Program-made: the position numbers and the translations under genes
The notes under the pieces: model-generated
Seen by the model: only the letters and a program-made list of their open reading frames with translations
Database searches by the model: none
What the model was told of the DNA's origin: nothing
From: Gammaproteobacteria bacterium
Lineage (GTDB): Bacteria; Pseudomonadota; Gammaproteobacteria; DSM-16500
Assembly (NCBI GenBank): GCA_013287845.1
Contig: JABDDA010000008.1
Location: 1 to 42,294, forward strand
DNA: 42,294 nt
Reading direction: 5' to 3'
Part shown: piece after piece, positions 35,578 to 42,294 of the stretch
How the letters are laid out: every line of letters starts with the position of its first letter
How positions within the stretch are numbered: position 1 is the first letter of the stretch

Positions 35578-36102
35578 ATGACAGCAACAAACACTTTTTC
35601 AACTTCAGTTATGATTGGCGATCAAACGATCGTCAAAAAAATCATGATTGTGAATGGTGAAGAAGAATTAAAAAATTTCTTAGCACGTATTTCAGGCGAA
35701 CATGAAAATCGTAAAAATTTAGCTGAAAAAATGCGTTTTCGTTTATTAGCAACAAAACCTGCCGCTGCTCCCTCTTCTGAAGAATTAGTTTGGCTTCAAT
35801 TTAATGATCGACGTTCTTTATTAGTCATCACTTATCCTGTGATAGAAATTGGTGATGCACATGGTTATGCTGCGCTTTCATTTATTTCTGATGCAGCAAA
35901 AAATGTAAATGCAAAAATTTCTGATGTCTCACGCAATAAACAAATCAGTGGTGGCGAAGTGCATTTTGGTCAAAATCAATTGCCTTTTTCGCGCGCTGCT
36001 AATTTAAATGATCCTGCTGTTCGCGATCGTATGGCGGCTTATTTGTATGAAGAAATTGTAGCTGCACGTCAACAAAAAATTCCTCAACCACAACAACGTT
36101 AA
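35578..36102 (+). CDS. Unknown protein, candidate PmrA-controlled effector
   Basis: 174 residues, no family recognised. No signal peptide or membrane segment; a mixed alpha/beta body and a Gln/Pro-rich C-terminus (AARQQKIPQPQQR). ATG with CAGGAG about 9 bp upstream. It has its own promoter with a PmrA-like box, ending before a convergent rph. In Legionella and Coxiella many PmrA-box genes are Dot/Icm components or effectors, which makes this a candidate by regulation only. Confidence 0.7.
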   Translation: MTATNTFSTSVMIGDQTIVKKIMIVNGEEELKNFLARISGEHENRKNLAEKMRFRLLATKPAAAPSSEELVWLQFNDRRSLLVITYPVIEIGDAHGYAALSFISDAAKNVNAKISDVSRNKQISGGEVHFGQNQLPFSRAANLNDPAVRDRMAAYLYEEIVAARQQKIPQPQQR

Positions 36103-36112
36103 TTTTTTATTT

Positions 36113-36265
36113 GTCATGCCAGCCGAGCGCTTTTTGCGAGAGGGGCAGCATCCAACTTTTAATTATTAAAGTCACTGGATGCCAGCTAAAAGCATGCTGG
36201 CATGACAGCTGAATATTTTTATTTTTAATATCACTGGATGCCAGCTAAAAGCACGCTGGCATGAC
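36113..36265. repeat. Palindromic intergenic repeat, copy 2 with duplicated right arm
   Basis: Same family as 25255-25345: starts GTCATGCCAGCCGAGCG and ends GCACGCTGGCATGAC. The right arm (TCACTGGATGCCAGCTAAAA plus GCnnGCTGGCATGAC) is present twice, ending at 36206 and 36265, separated by an AT-rich 25-bp stretch. As with copy 1 it fills the gap between two convergent genes, and the flank AATCATC follows in both. Confidence 0.85.
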
Positions 36266-36270
36266 AATCA

Positions 36271-36975
36271 TCAAGTTTTTTGCACTGTAATTAATTTTTG
36301 AATTCCTTCCTTCGCCAACTCCAACATTTTATCTAACTCACTTTGCTGAAAAATATTTTTTTCTGCAGTGCCTTGAATTTCAATAAATCCACCGTGTTCT
36401 GTCATTACCACATTCATATCCGTTTCTGCATTCGAATCTTCTGAATAATCTAAATCTAAAATTGGAATATTTTTATAAATTCCAACCGACACAGAAGCAA
36501 CAAATTGTTTGAACGCATCGTTTTTTATTTTTCCCTGTTTTTTTAAAAATTGAATAGCGTCATACAGTGCAACACAACCACCGGTAATCGATGCAGTACG
36601 TGTTCCACCATCCGCTTGAATGACATCGCAATCAATTGTAATGGTATTTTCGCCTAATAAAGTTAAATCCACCGCTGCACGTAATGATCGCGCAATCAAT
36701 CGTTGAATTTCTTGTGTGCGCCCACCTTGTTTTCCTTTTGCTGCTTCGCGCGGGACGCGATCATGTGTTGCACGTGGAAGCATGCCATATTCTGCAGTGA
36801 TCCATCCTTTTCCTGAATCTTTTAAAAAAGGAGGAACATTACTTGCGATGCTTGCTGTGCAAATAACTTGCGTATCACCAAATTGCACGAGAACAGATCC
36901 TTCTGCATGTTTAGTAAAATTTCGTGTAATCTGAATGTCGCGTAATTGATTGGGTTGACGGTGACTCGGGCGCAT
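36271..36975 (-). CDS. rph: Ribonuclease PH
   Basis: 234 residues, the usual length. Phosphorolytic 3' exoribonuclease that trims tRNA precursors. Family strings: [37 protein letters not shown], the phosphate-site [17 protein letters not shown] and [17 protein letters not shown]. Divergent from yicC, as in E. coli and many gammaproteobacteria. Confidence 0.97.
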   Translation of the reverse strand: MRPSHRQPNQLRDIQITRNFTKHAEGSVLVQFGDTQVICTASIASNVPPFLKDSGKGWITAEYGMLPRATHDRVPREAAKGKQGGRTQEIQRLIARSLRAAVDLTLLGENTITIDCDVIQADGGTRTASITGGCVALYDAIQFLKKQGKIKNDAFKQFVASVSVGIYKNIPILDLDYSEDSNAETDMNVVMTEHGGFIEIQGTAEKNIFQQSELDKMLELAKEGIQKLITVQKT

Positions 36976-37004
36976 AATAATTCTCGTGTATAAAGTGGGT
37001 CGTC

Positions 37005-37012
37005 ATTATAAT
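37005..37012. promoter_or_regulatory. Shared palindromic -10 between rph and yicC
   Basis: ATTATAAT is its own reverse complement and gives a TATAAT on each strand within eight bases, in the 69-bp gap between the divergent starts. The -35 candidates are weak (3/6). Simultaneous use by both promoters would be mutually exclusive. Confidence 0.4.
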
Positions 37013-37044
37013 GGCTTTTTAAAATTAAGACATAGGGAAATGAT

Positions 37045-37911
37045 ATGATTCAAAGCATGACAGCGTTTGCACGTGTGCAAGGACAAGGAAAATGGGGCAG
37101 TGCAGTGTGTGAAGTGCGTTCCATTAATCATCGTTATCTTGAAATCAGCGTGCGTCTTCCTGAAAGTTTACACGAATTAGAAATGCTGACTCGCGAACGC
37201 ATTCGTCATCATATTAAACGCGGAAAAATAGAATTTTATTTACGATATCAACCGGGTGATCATATTGGTTCTGAAATTGTGATTAATGAAGCACTCGCCG
37301 CGCAGCTGTGTCATGCCACACAAAAAATTTCAAATTTTATTTCAGATACGGCATCTGTTAATGCAATGGATATTTTGCAATGGCCGGGTGTGGTGCAAAT
37401 TCCTGAAGTTGATTTTGAAATATTAGAAGATGAAATTTTAGAATTACTCGAAGATGCATTAAAAAAATTAGTCGAAGTGCGTGCGCGTGAAGGTGAAGAA
37501 TTAAAAAATATTTTTTTACAACGAGTAGAAGCTATGCGCGAAGAATTAAAGAAAGTGCGAAAACATATTCCAGTGATTCTCAGTGAACAACGTGAACGTC
37601 TGATGTCGCGATTTAAAGATCTTAAAATGGAATTAGATGTCACACGTTTAGAACAAGAAATGATTTTGTTTACGCAAAAATTTGATGTCACAGAAGAAAT
37701 CGATCGATTGGAAACGCATATCACAGAAGTGGGACGTATTTTAAAACAAGGCGGTGTGGTGGGTCGTCGATTAGATTTTTTAATGCAAGAATTAAATCGT
37801 GAAGCCAATACGTTAGGCGCAAAATCAATCAATGTTGAAACAACGCGTGTATCGGTTGAATTGAAAGTTTTAATCGAACAAATGCGCGAGCAAGTTCAAA
37901 ACGTTGAATGA
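37045..37911 (+). CDS. yicC: YicC family endoribonuclease
   Basis: 288 residues. YicC-like N-terminal domain (MIQSMTAFARVQGQGKWGSA, CEVRSINHRYLEISVRLPE) and DUF1732 C-terminus (LDFLMQELNREANTLGAKS). Recent work on the family describes RNase activity toward small RNAs. ATG preceded by AGGGAAATGAT. It sits divergent to rph. Its last 16 bp overlap, antisense, the small ORF described next. Confidence 0.94.
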   Translation: MIQSMTAFARVQGQGKWGSAVCEVRSINHRYLEISVRLPESLHELEMLTRERIRHHIKRGKIEFYLRYQPGDHIGSEIVINEALAAQLCHATQKISNFISDTASVNAMDILQWPGVVQIPEVDFEILEDEILELLEDALKKLVEVRAREGEELKNIFLQRVEAMREELKKVRKHIPVILSEQRERLMSRFKDLKMELDVTRLEQEMILFTQKFDVTEEIDRLETHITEVGRILKQGGVVGRRLDFLMQELNREANTLGAKSINVETTRVSVELKVLIEQMREQVQNVE

Positions 37912-38048
37912 AAATGTTCTGCAATTTTTTTCGCATCCAACTTTTCTGCGATTGGATGCGAAAAAAAGAAAAACCACAAAAGAAATAACGCAACACATTT
38001 TAACGCTAACACCACAATCATTTCTTTTTGAAAAGTGGTTAACATCAT
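37896..38048 (-). CDS. Small membrane protein, CydP-like (50 aa)
   Basis: 50 residues: MMLTTFQKEM, then one hydrophobic segment (about 10-30, ending LLWFFFFSHP) and a short amphipathic tail (IAEKLDAKKIAEHFHSTF). The layout of KE..., IK/LK in the helix, LLW-FFFF-S, and a LDA...IAEHF tail resembles the small cytochrome bd oxidase-associated CydP family. ATG overlaps the icmX TGA (ATGATG/ATGA), so it would be translationally coupled to icmX. The tail overlaps yicC antisense by 16 bp. It is shorter than usual gene-finding cut-offs. Family assignment is from memory of the pattern. Confidence 0.55.
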   Translation of the reverse strand: MMLTTFQKEMIVVLALKCVALFLLWFFFFSHPIAEKLDAKKIAEHFHSTF

Positions 38049-38917
38049 TGCCCGCTTAATGCCTGTGTATAAAGTAATTGCCCGTAACCCAAACTTAAAC
38101 TCGACATCGTTAATGCATTTGCAAGTGATTGCGCAACTAACATTTGTTGTTCTGTTTGATAGATGCGTGTCAGCAATATATACATTTGCGAATTAAAAAT
38201 TAACATTTGTCGCAACACGAGTCCTAATGATTCAGAGCCGACATCGCTATACCAAGAAGAAGATCCTGCTAAATCTGTTGTTGCTGCAAGAATATCGGTT
38301 GTATTGGCTGCTTGACCTTCAGATCGTGAAGGAATTCCTTTGGGATAACTCGTATTCGCTTGTTGATCAATCATGAGTTTACTGATGATGTAATCATTAT
38401 ACGATTGCATTGCCGCCATTGTTTTATAAAGCGCATAATAACTTTTCTGTGAAGCGCTTGCTTTATTCGAAACCCAACTATCGTCTGGACTATCAAGTCG
38501 AATGCCATTGCCCGATACATATTGCATGTAATTTGCAATACTTTTACTAATCAAGGATTGTTGTTGAGAACCCGAAGGATAAGAATTTAAATAGGTTTGT
38601 CGCAAAGTCGTATAACTATAATCATTCGCATCTTTAGGAACACTTCCACCGTAATAAAGTTTCACTAAAGTATTTGTATAGGAGAGGCGACTGGTTTCAT
38701 CCGTACCGGATGATTGATTGAATAAACTAAATAACGTGCCATTGATAGGAATGTAATTATTTTTATCATCCGTATCCAACCAGCTCGCAATATAGTTAGG
38801 CAATTGATTCAAGCGTGCAAGAATGGAATTGAGTATTTGCGTATTTTCATCCGCATAGGAAAGGCTGGGCAATAAAAAAAATAAAATCACAACTATTCTT
38901 CTAAAAAAATAATGCAT
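38045..38917 (-). CDS. icmX: IcmX, periplasmic Dot/Icm protein
   Basis: 290 residues. Signal peptide (1-22, LFFLLPSLSYA) followed by the IcmX-like body: ILNSILARLNQLPNYIASWL near the start and an Ala/Leu/Gln-rich C-terminus (QTEQQMLVAQSLANALTMSSLSLGYGQLLYTQAL). Shorter than Legionella IcmX (about 460). IcmX is needed for Dot/Icm function though it is not a core structural subunit. Position behind icmW supports the call. Confidence 0.85.
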   Translation of the reverse strand: MHYFFRRIVVILFFLLPSLSYADENTQILNSILARLNQLPNYIASWLDTDDKNNYIPINGTLFSLFNQSSGTDETSRLSYTNTLVKLYYGGSVPKDANDYSYTTLRQTYLNSYPSGSQQQSLISKSIANYMQYVSGNGIRLDSPDDSWVSNKASASQKSYYALYKTMAAMQSYNDYIISKLMIDQQANTSYPKGIPSRSEGQAANTTDILAATTDLAGSSSWYSDVGSESLGLVLRQMLIFNSQMYILLTRIYQTEQQMLVAQSLANALTMSSLSLGYGQLLYTQALSGQ

Positions 38918-38926
38918 AAAAGCTCC

Positions 38927-39403
38927 TTAATACTTAATGTTCCATCCTTTGTCGCTGTCTTGGGTGTTTGAATTTGTCATACTTCCTGCACTTCCAGATG
39001 ATCTTTGAAAACCCGTGTACGTACCTGCTGTATTATCAGATGAAGAAGGTGCATTTGCACTAGCGGGTGATTTTGTTTCACTCGAGAGAGTAGAAGGTGG
39101 TGAGATTTCCCCTTCTTTTTTTACTTCTTTTGGTTTTTCTTTTTCAGAAACTGCAGCAGGAGCGGGTGCAGCAATGGGTGCAGAAACTGTTTCTTTAGAA
39201 GTATCTGCAGAGGGAACAGTCTTTGAAGACTGTTGTTGTAATTGAGCTTGTATCTGCGCGCTTTTTTGCGAAATACTTTGTGAAATAGAAGACGGTGTTA
39301 CTGCGCTTTTCGGTGTATTTTCTGTATGAGAAGAAAAAAATCCTTGCGCATAACTTACCGCGAATAAAAATAAAAAAATACAAATGAAAAATAATTTAAA
39401 CAT
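38927..39403 (-). CDS. Signal-peptide protein between icmW and icmX, Ser/Ala/Pro/Lys-rich
   Basis: 158 residues. A signal peptide (1-19, LFLFAVSYA) precedes a disordered Ser/Ala/Pro/Lys-rich chain, with a final GTYTGFQRSSGS and GWNIKY. It overlaps the icmW stop by 8 bp and ends about 10 bp before icmX, so it belongs to the icmW-icmX operon. It may be a separate periplasmic partner, or correspond to the low-complexity N-terminal part of the longer Legionella IcmX. A comparable extra ORF exists, as I recall, beside icmX in Coxiella. Confidence 0.75.
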   Translation of the reverse strand: MFKLFFICIFLFLFAVSYAQGFFSSHTENTPKSAVTPSSISQSISQKSAQIQAQLQQQSSKTVPSADTSKETVSAPIAAPAPAAVSEKEKPKEVKKEGEISPPSTLSSETKSPASANAPSSSDNTAGTYTGFQRSSGSAGSMTNSNTQDSDKGWNIKY

Positions 39404-39848
39404 TTTCTTGCTCCAAAGCTTTTAATACTAATTCAAATCGCGCGGGAGAAAAAACGCGAGACAATAAACGTAATCGTTCAAACACAATATTTCTTCGCAA
39501 AAATAATCCTGCCAAAATGTGATCGGGTGTGTTGTGTTCTTCTGCGTACATTAATATTTTTGAAGCAGAACCTGGGTCAATTGTGTCAATTGCTTGTAAC
39601 AAACGCAAAATGCGGGAGGTTCTAATATGCGCGCACAAGGTAACGAATTGTTCTTCTTTACCTAATTCGAAACGAGAAAGTTGATCGAGTGTTTCGCCGA
39701 GTGCTGTTATTGTTCTTTCTAACGTAGGGTTGCCATCGAATGTCCAATCCTCTACTGTTTCCATAAATGCAATCACACGATAAATTGCCGCCGTGGCATC
39801 ATAATTTTTCCAAAACTCATGTGAGGCATCTAAATCTAATTTTGGCAT
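39396..39848 (-). CDS. icmW: IcmW, Dot/Icm adaptor chaperone
   Basis: 150 residues (Legionella 151). Small acidic cytoplasmic protein that pairs with IcmS to deliver effectors to the DotL coupling complex. Conserved strings: IYRVIAFMETVEDWTFDGNP, RLLQAIDTIDPGSASKIL and RNIVFERLRLLSRVF. Divergent from icmV, as in Legionella. Confidence 0.95.
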   Translation of the reverse strand: MPKLDLDASHEFWKNYDATAAIYRVIAFMETVEDWTFDGNPTLERTITALGETLDQLSRFELGKEEQFVTLCAHIRTSRILRLLQAIDTIDPGSASKILMYAEEHNTPDHILAGLFLRRNIVFERLRLLSRVFSPARFELVLKALEQENV

Positions 39849-39875
39849 AGTGTGTCCATTTCTAAATGTTCTGTT

Positions 39876-39883
39876 AGTATACT
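39876..39883. promoter_or_regulatory. Overlapping divergent -10 boxes between icmW and icmV
   Basis: AGTATACT is palindromic and presents TATACT on both strands. On the minus side TTTACG lies 18 bp upstream, a usable -35 for icmW (leader about 20 nt). On the plus side the -35 is poor. No clear PmrA box is in this 106-bp gap. Confidence 0.4.
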
Positions 39884-39954
39884 GGAATGGTATGGAAAGC
39901 GTAAACTTTTAATGTTATTGTTATTCACGCTAAAACATTTAAAGGGAAGTAAAA

Positions 39955-40419
39955 ATGTCTGTGAAAGATGTTTTAAAGGTCAATCGAAAAACATTTCTTA
40001 ATCCACGTAGTTGGGTGGGTTACGATGCGCTCAAAGATCAGAATCGAACGATTTGGAGAGTGCTTAAAGATTTATTTACACCTGCAACACCCACACGAAC
40101 GGAAACATTTGATGCAGCTGCAGAACGTTTTAATCTCAGTGAAGAAGAATTACGACAAGCGCAAGCAAACTTTTCCTTTTTTTCAATTTTCTTTTTAGTG
40201 CTTTCTGTTCTTTCACTGTGTATTGGATTTTATCTTTTAATTTGGCACCGAACATTTGCAGGACTCATTCTTTCTTTTGCAACCGCAGCATTATTTGGTG
40301 CGCAAGCATTTAAATATCATTTTTGGTTTTTCCAAACAAAAAATCGAAAACTCGGTTGTACTTTTCAAGAATGGCGTCAACAAAAAATTAATAATTCTCA
40401 GGATGAAAATAATCCATGA
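39955..40419 (+). CDS. icmV: IcmV, Dot/Icm inner-membrane protein
   Basis: 154 residues (Legionella 151). Family start VLKVNRKTFLNPRSWVGYDALK, then LFTPATPTRTETFDAAAERFNLS, two membrane segments (about 72-95 and 99-118) and FKYHFWFFQTKNRKLGCTFQEW. Ribosome-binding site AAAGGGAAG 6 bp before the ATG. It overlaps dotA by 4 bp (ATGA). Confidence 0.95.
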   Translation: MSVKDVLKVNRKTFLNPRSWVGYDALKDQNRTIWRVLKDLFTPATPTRTETFDAAAERFNLSEEELRQAQANFSFFSIFFLVLSVLSLCIGFYLLIWHRTFAGLILSFATAALFGAQAFKYHFWFFQTKNRKLGCTFQEWRQQKINNSQDENNP

Positions 40420-42294
40420 TTAATGTTTTTCAAATTTCAGCAAATGATATGTCCGTTGTTTATCTCGGAAATATTTTTGGAATTATTGGCGGAAGTTTAG
40501 GAGCAGGAAAAGGAATTGTTGTGTTACCGGGAATTGGTTCCGGTATTTTAGGTGCGATGTTCAAAGCATTTAATACAGGATTATTAGCTGTTGCTGCATT
40601 AATGGTGACTTACACCACAATTGTGGGTGTATTAAAAACAGCAACCGAAGGAGAATTTTTAGGAAAATGGCATTCACTTTGGGTACCGTTAAGAACCGTG
40701 ATAGGAATTGTAGGATTGATGCCCATGAACACGGGCTATTGTTTGATGCAAATTATCGTCATGTGGTTCATTCTGCAAGGTGTGGGTGCTGCGGATACTG
40801 TTTGGACAGCAGCAATTAATTTCATTCAAGCCGGCGGTGCGACACAAATTCCAACGGATGGAATGGCGGGAACAGGCCCTAAAGTCGACACACAAAATTT
40901 ATTTCAAGCATTAGTGTGTCAGGCGACGATGAAAGCAGATTATTCTGATCGATATTATTGTTACCAAAGTACAGATCCTTGGTGTGCAATGACTGATTCT
41001 GCCATGTTAGATATTACTAATACTTACGTCTCCGATGCAGGTGGTTATTACATGGGCGGAAGACCCGGTGTGCAAGCGTGTGGAAAAATACGATTAACAG
41101 GTGATGCAAATCCTAAAGCGACTGATGCACGAAAAAATGCTTATCAAGCAATGGTGCCAGCCTTAGGACAAATTGCAAAACAACTTGTTTATGTCGATCA
41201 TCTTTATAATGATTTTATGAATAATCGAATACTGAATCCTATGTTTCCGCCGCCTCAGTTTGTACAGGATTATTGTACGGCTCAGGGTGCTCCTAGCTAT
41301 TTTCTATGTAATTTTCCTGTGATGCCTACAATAAAATCAGTCCAAATAGTCAGTTCTCTTTATTGGCCTTATTCATTGCAAACTTTTGCTGGCGGTAATT
41401 TTTTAAAAGCAAATGCAGATCTTTATGCGGGATATGTTTTACAAGCACTCACGCAATCTTCTAATTCAGCGGGGGCGATGACGTGGGGTGCAACATTGGA
41501 TACCACCAGTCTTTTAAATGAAGCCAAAGCAAATGGATGGATTAATGCTGGGGGTTATTATTATGCAATTGCCAATTTGGGAAATAAAACACAAGCAGGA
41601 TTAAATGATTCTTATGTGGATCTTCCCACCACAGGACAGAATCCAACTTATTCGGATAGTCCTCAAAGTTACTCTGGTCTTTCACCTTTCAACAGCAATG
41701 CAAAATGGGCTGCAAAAATAGATGTTTTAAATGCAGAGGGCATTGCATTAATCAAACAAGTCAATAAAGAACAAGCTGCAGGAAATGGGGGGCAAACAAG
41801 TGGTGCCAGTTGTTCTGTGAATGGAGTGGATCTTTGCACGTTAATCATGGACGGTTTTATGTCGGCAACAACAGGAGGAAATGCAAATCCTGTTATTTCA
41901 TTACAAATATTTGGAGAAAGTATTTTAATTACGATTCAAATCGTATTTGTACTCTTAATTGCGCTTATTTTTGCGAGTGTTGCAGGTGCATCTGTGATGT
42001 CATCTGTGCAAGGCTTTGGATATGCAGTTTCAGAAATTTATACTTTCCTTATCTTACCTATCACGTTCTTTATGGGAGCACTCTTGGTCTTTGGTGGGAT
42101 GCTCGCGGTTTATATTCCTTTAATCCCTTATATTATTTTTACATTTGGTGCGATTGGATGGTTTATTGCAACGATCGAAGCCATGATTGCAGCACCGATT
42201 GTGGCGCTTGGAATTATGAGTCCCGAAGGTAAGCATGAAATTTTGGGCGCATCAGAACCTGCGATGACGATTATCTTTCATATTTTCTTACGTC
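40416..42294 (+). CDS. dotA: DotA, polytopic Dot/Icm membrane protein (3' partial)
   Basis: Open from the ATG at 40416 to the window end: 626 codons of a protein of about 830-1,050. DotA is an inner-membrane Dot/Icm component that is also released to the medium by Legionella. Recognisable parts: SLWVPLRTVIGIVGLMPMN, the CLMQIIVMWFILQGVGAADTVW membrane region, a large Cys-containing periplasmic region, then membrane segments from about residue 505 (ILITIQIVFVLLIALIFASV) and the HEILGASEPAM motif. The plus-strand ORF at 41810-42232 is only a shadow in another frame. Confidence 0.95.
   Translation, partial: MINVFQISANDMSVVYLGNIFGIIGGSLGAGKGIVVLPGIGSGILGAMFKAFNTGLLAVAALMVTYTTIVGVLKTATEGEFLGKWHSLWVPLRTVIGIVGLMPMNTGYCLMQIIVMWFILQGVGAADTVWTAAINFIQAGGATQIPTDGMAGTGPKVDTQNLFQALVCQATMKADYSDRYYCYQSTDPWCAMTDSAMLDITNTYVSDAGGYYMGGRPGVQACGKIRLTGDANPKATDARKNAYQAMVPALGQIAKQLVYVDHLYNDFMNNRILNPMFPPPQFVQDYCTAQGAPSYFLCNFPVMPTIKSVQIVSSLYWPYSLQTFAGGNFLKANADLYAGYVLQALTQSSNSAGAMTWGATLDTTSLLNEAKANGWINAGGYYYAIANLGNKTQAGLNDSYVDLPTTGQNPTYSDSPQSYSGLSPFNSNAKWAAKIDVLNAEGIALIKQVNKEQAAGNGGQTSGASCSVNGVDLCTLIMDGFMSATTGGNANPVISLQIFGESILITIQIVFVLLIALIFASVAGASVMSSVQGFGYAVSEIYTFLILPITFFMGALLVFGGMLAVYIPLIPYIIFTFGAIGWFIATIEAMIAAPIVALGIMSPEGKHEILGASEPAMTIIFHIFLR

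Noticed and set aside
37925-37967. Perfect 16-bp stem with 11-nt loop after yicC, looking like a terminator
   Set aside because: On both strands the T-run comes before the GC stem and an A-run after it, the reverse of an intrinsic terminator. The stem lies inside the codons of the small CydP-like ORF.
41810-42232. Plus-strand Cys-rich ORF
   Set aside because: Out-of-frame shadow within dotA, whose own frame shows clear DotA motifs.
1-42294. CRISPR arrays, tRNA or rRNA genes, transposases, prophage genes
   Set aside because: No regularly spaced repeats, cloverleaf-type sequences or recognisable mobile-element proteins were seen; only non-coding palindromic elements.

Overview
The window (about 35% GC by eye) comes from a gammaproteobacterium of the order Legionellales, probably a Coxiella/Aquicella/Berkiella-like host-associated bacterium. 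This rests on two blocks of Dot/Icm type IVB secretion genes: icmB-icmF-icmH at the left edge and icmX-icmW-icmV-dotA at the right edge. Between them lies an almost complete type II secretion locus. Genus is not assigned, and no tRNA, rRNA, CRISPR array or transposase gene was seen.

Layout. 1-6.2 kb: the C-terminal half of IcmB (+), converging on icmH-icmF (-), then a 180-bp fold-back element and a fis gene. 6.4-9.3 kb: two paralogous coiled-coil proteins of unknown function with low-complexity tails, candidate Dot/Icm effectors; the second carries four PSAP motifs. 9.5-14.7 kb (-): amino-acid permease, rsmJ, dedA, aroQ, accB, accC. 15-30 kb: a large secreted TPS-domain (haemagglutinin-like) beta-helix protein, gspC and a Sel1/SPOR lipoprotein (+), then gspD-E-F and gspG-H-I-J-K-L-M (-). 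A two-gene plus-strand cassette interrupts the gsp block between gspF and gspG; its first product ends in a bipartite nuclear-localisation-like sequence. 30-38 kb: sbcB, a NIF3/YqfO-like small protein, a membrane-anchored protein with a Cys-His-Asp triad, asmA, xthA, an unknown gene with a PmrA-like box, and the divergent rph/yicC pair. 37.9-42.3 kb: a hidden 50-codon CydP-like membrane protein, icmX, a signal-peptide protein, icmW (-), and icmV-dotA (+, dotA runs off the window).

How it fits together. The Dot/Icm genes build a machine that injects effectors into a eukaryotic host. The Gsp genes export folded proteins across the outer membrane, and the TPS-domain protein beside gspC, with no TpsB partner in view, is a possible client. 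Several unknown genes (the paralogous pair, the NLS protein, the Cys-His-Asp protein, the PmrA-box gene) look like candidate effectors. An 18-bp sequence matching the PmrA box occurs twice, before the permease and before the unknown gene at 35.6 kb, suggesting a shared virulence-type regulon. Palindromic repeats fill several intergenic gaps: two related copies of one family sit between convergent genes, and a GC-rich hairpin cluster lies upstream of gspD.
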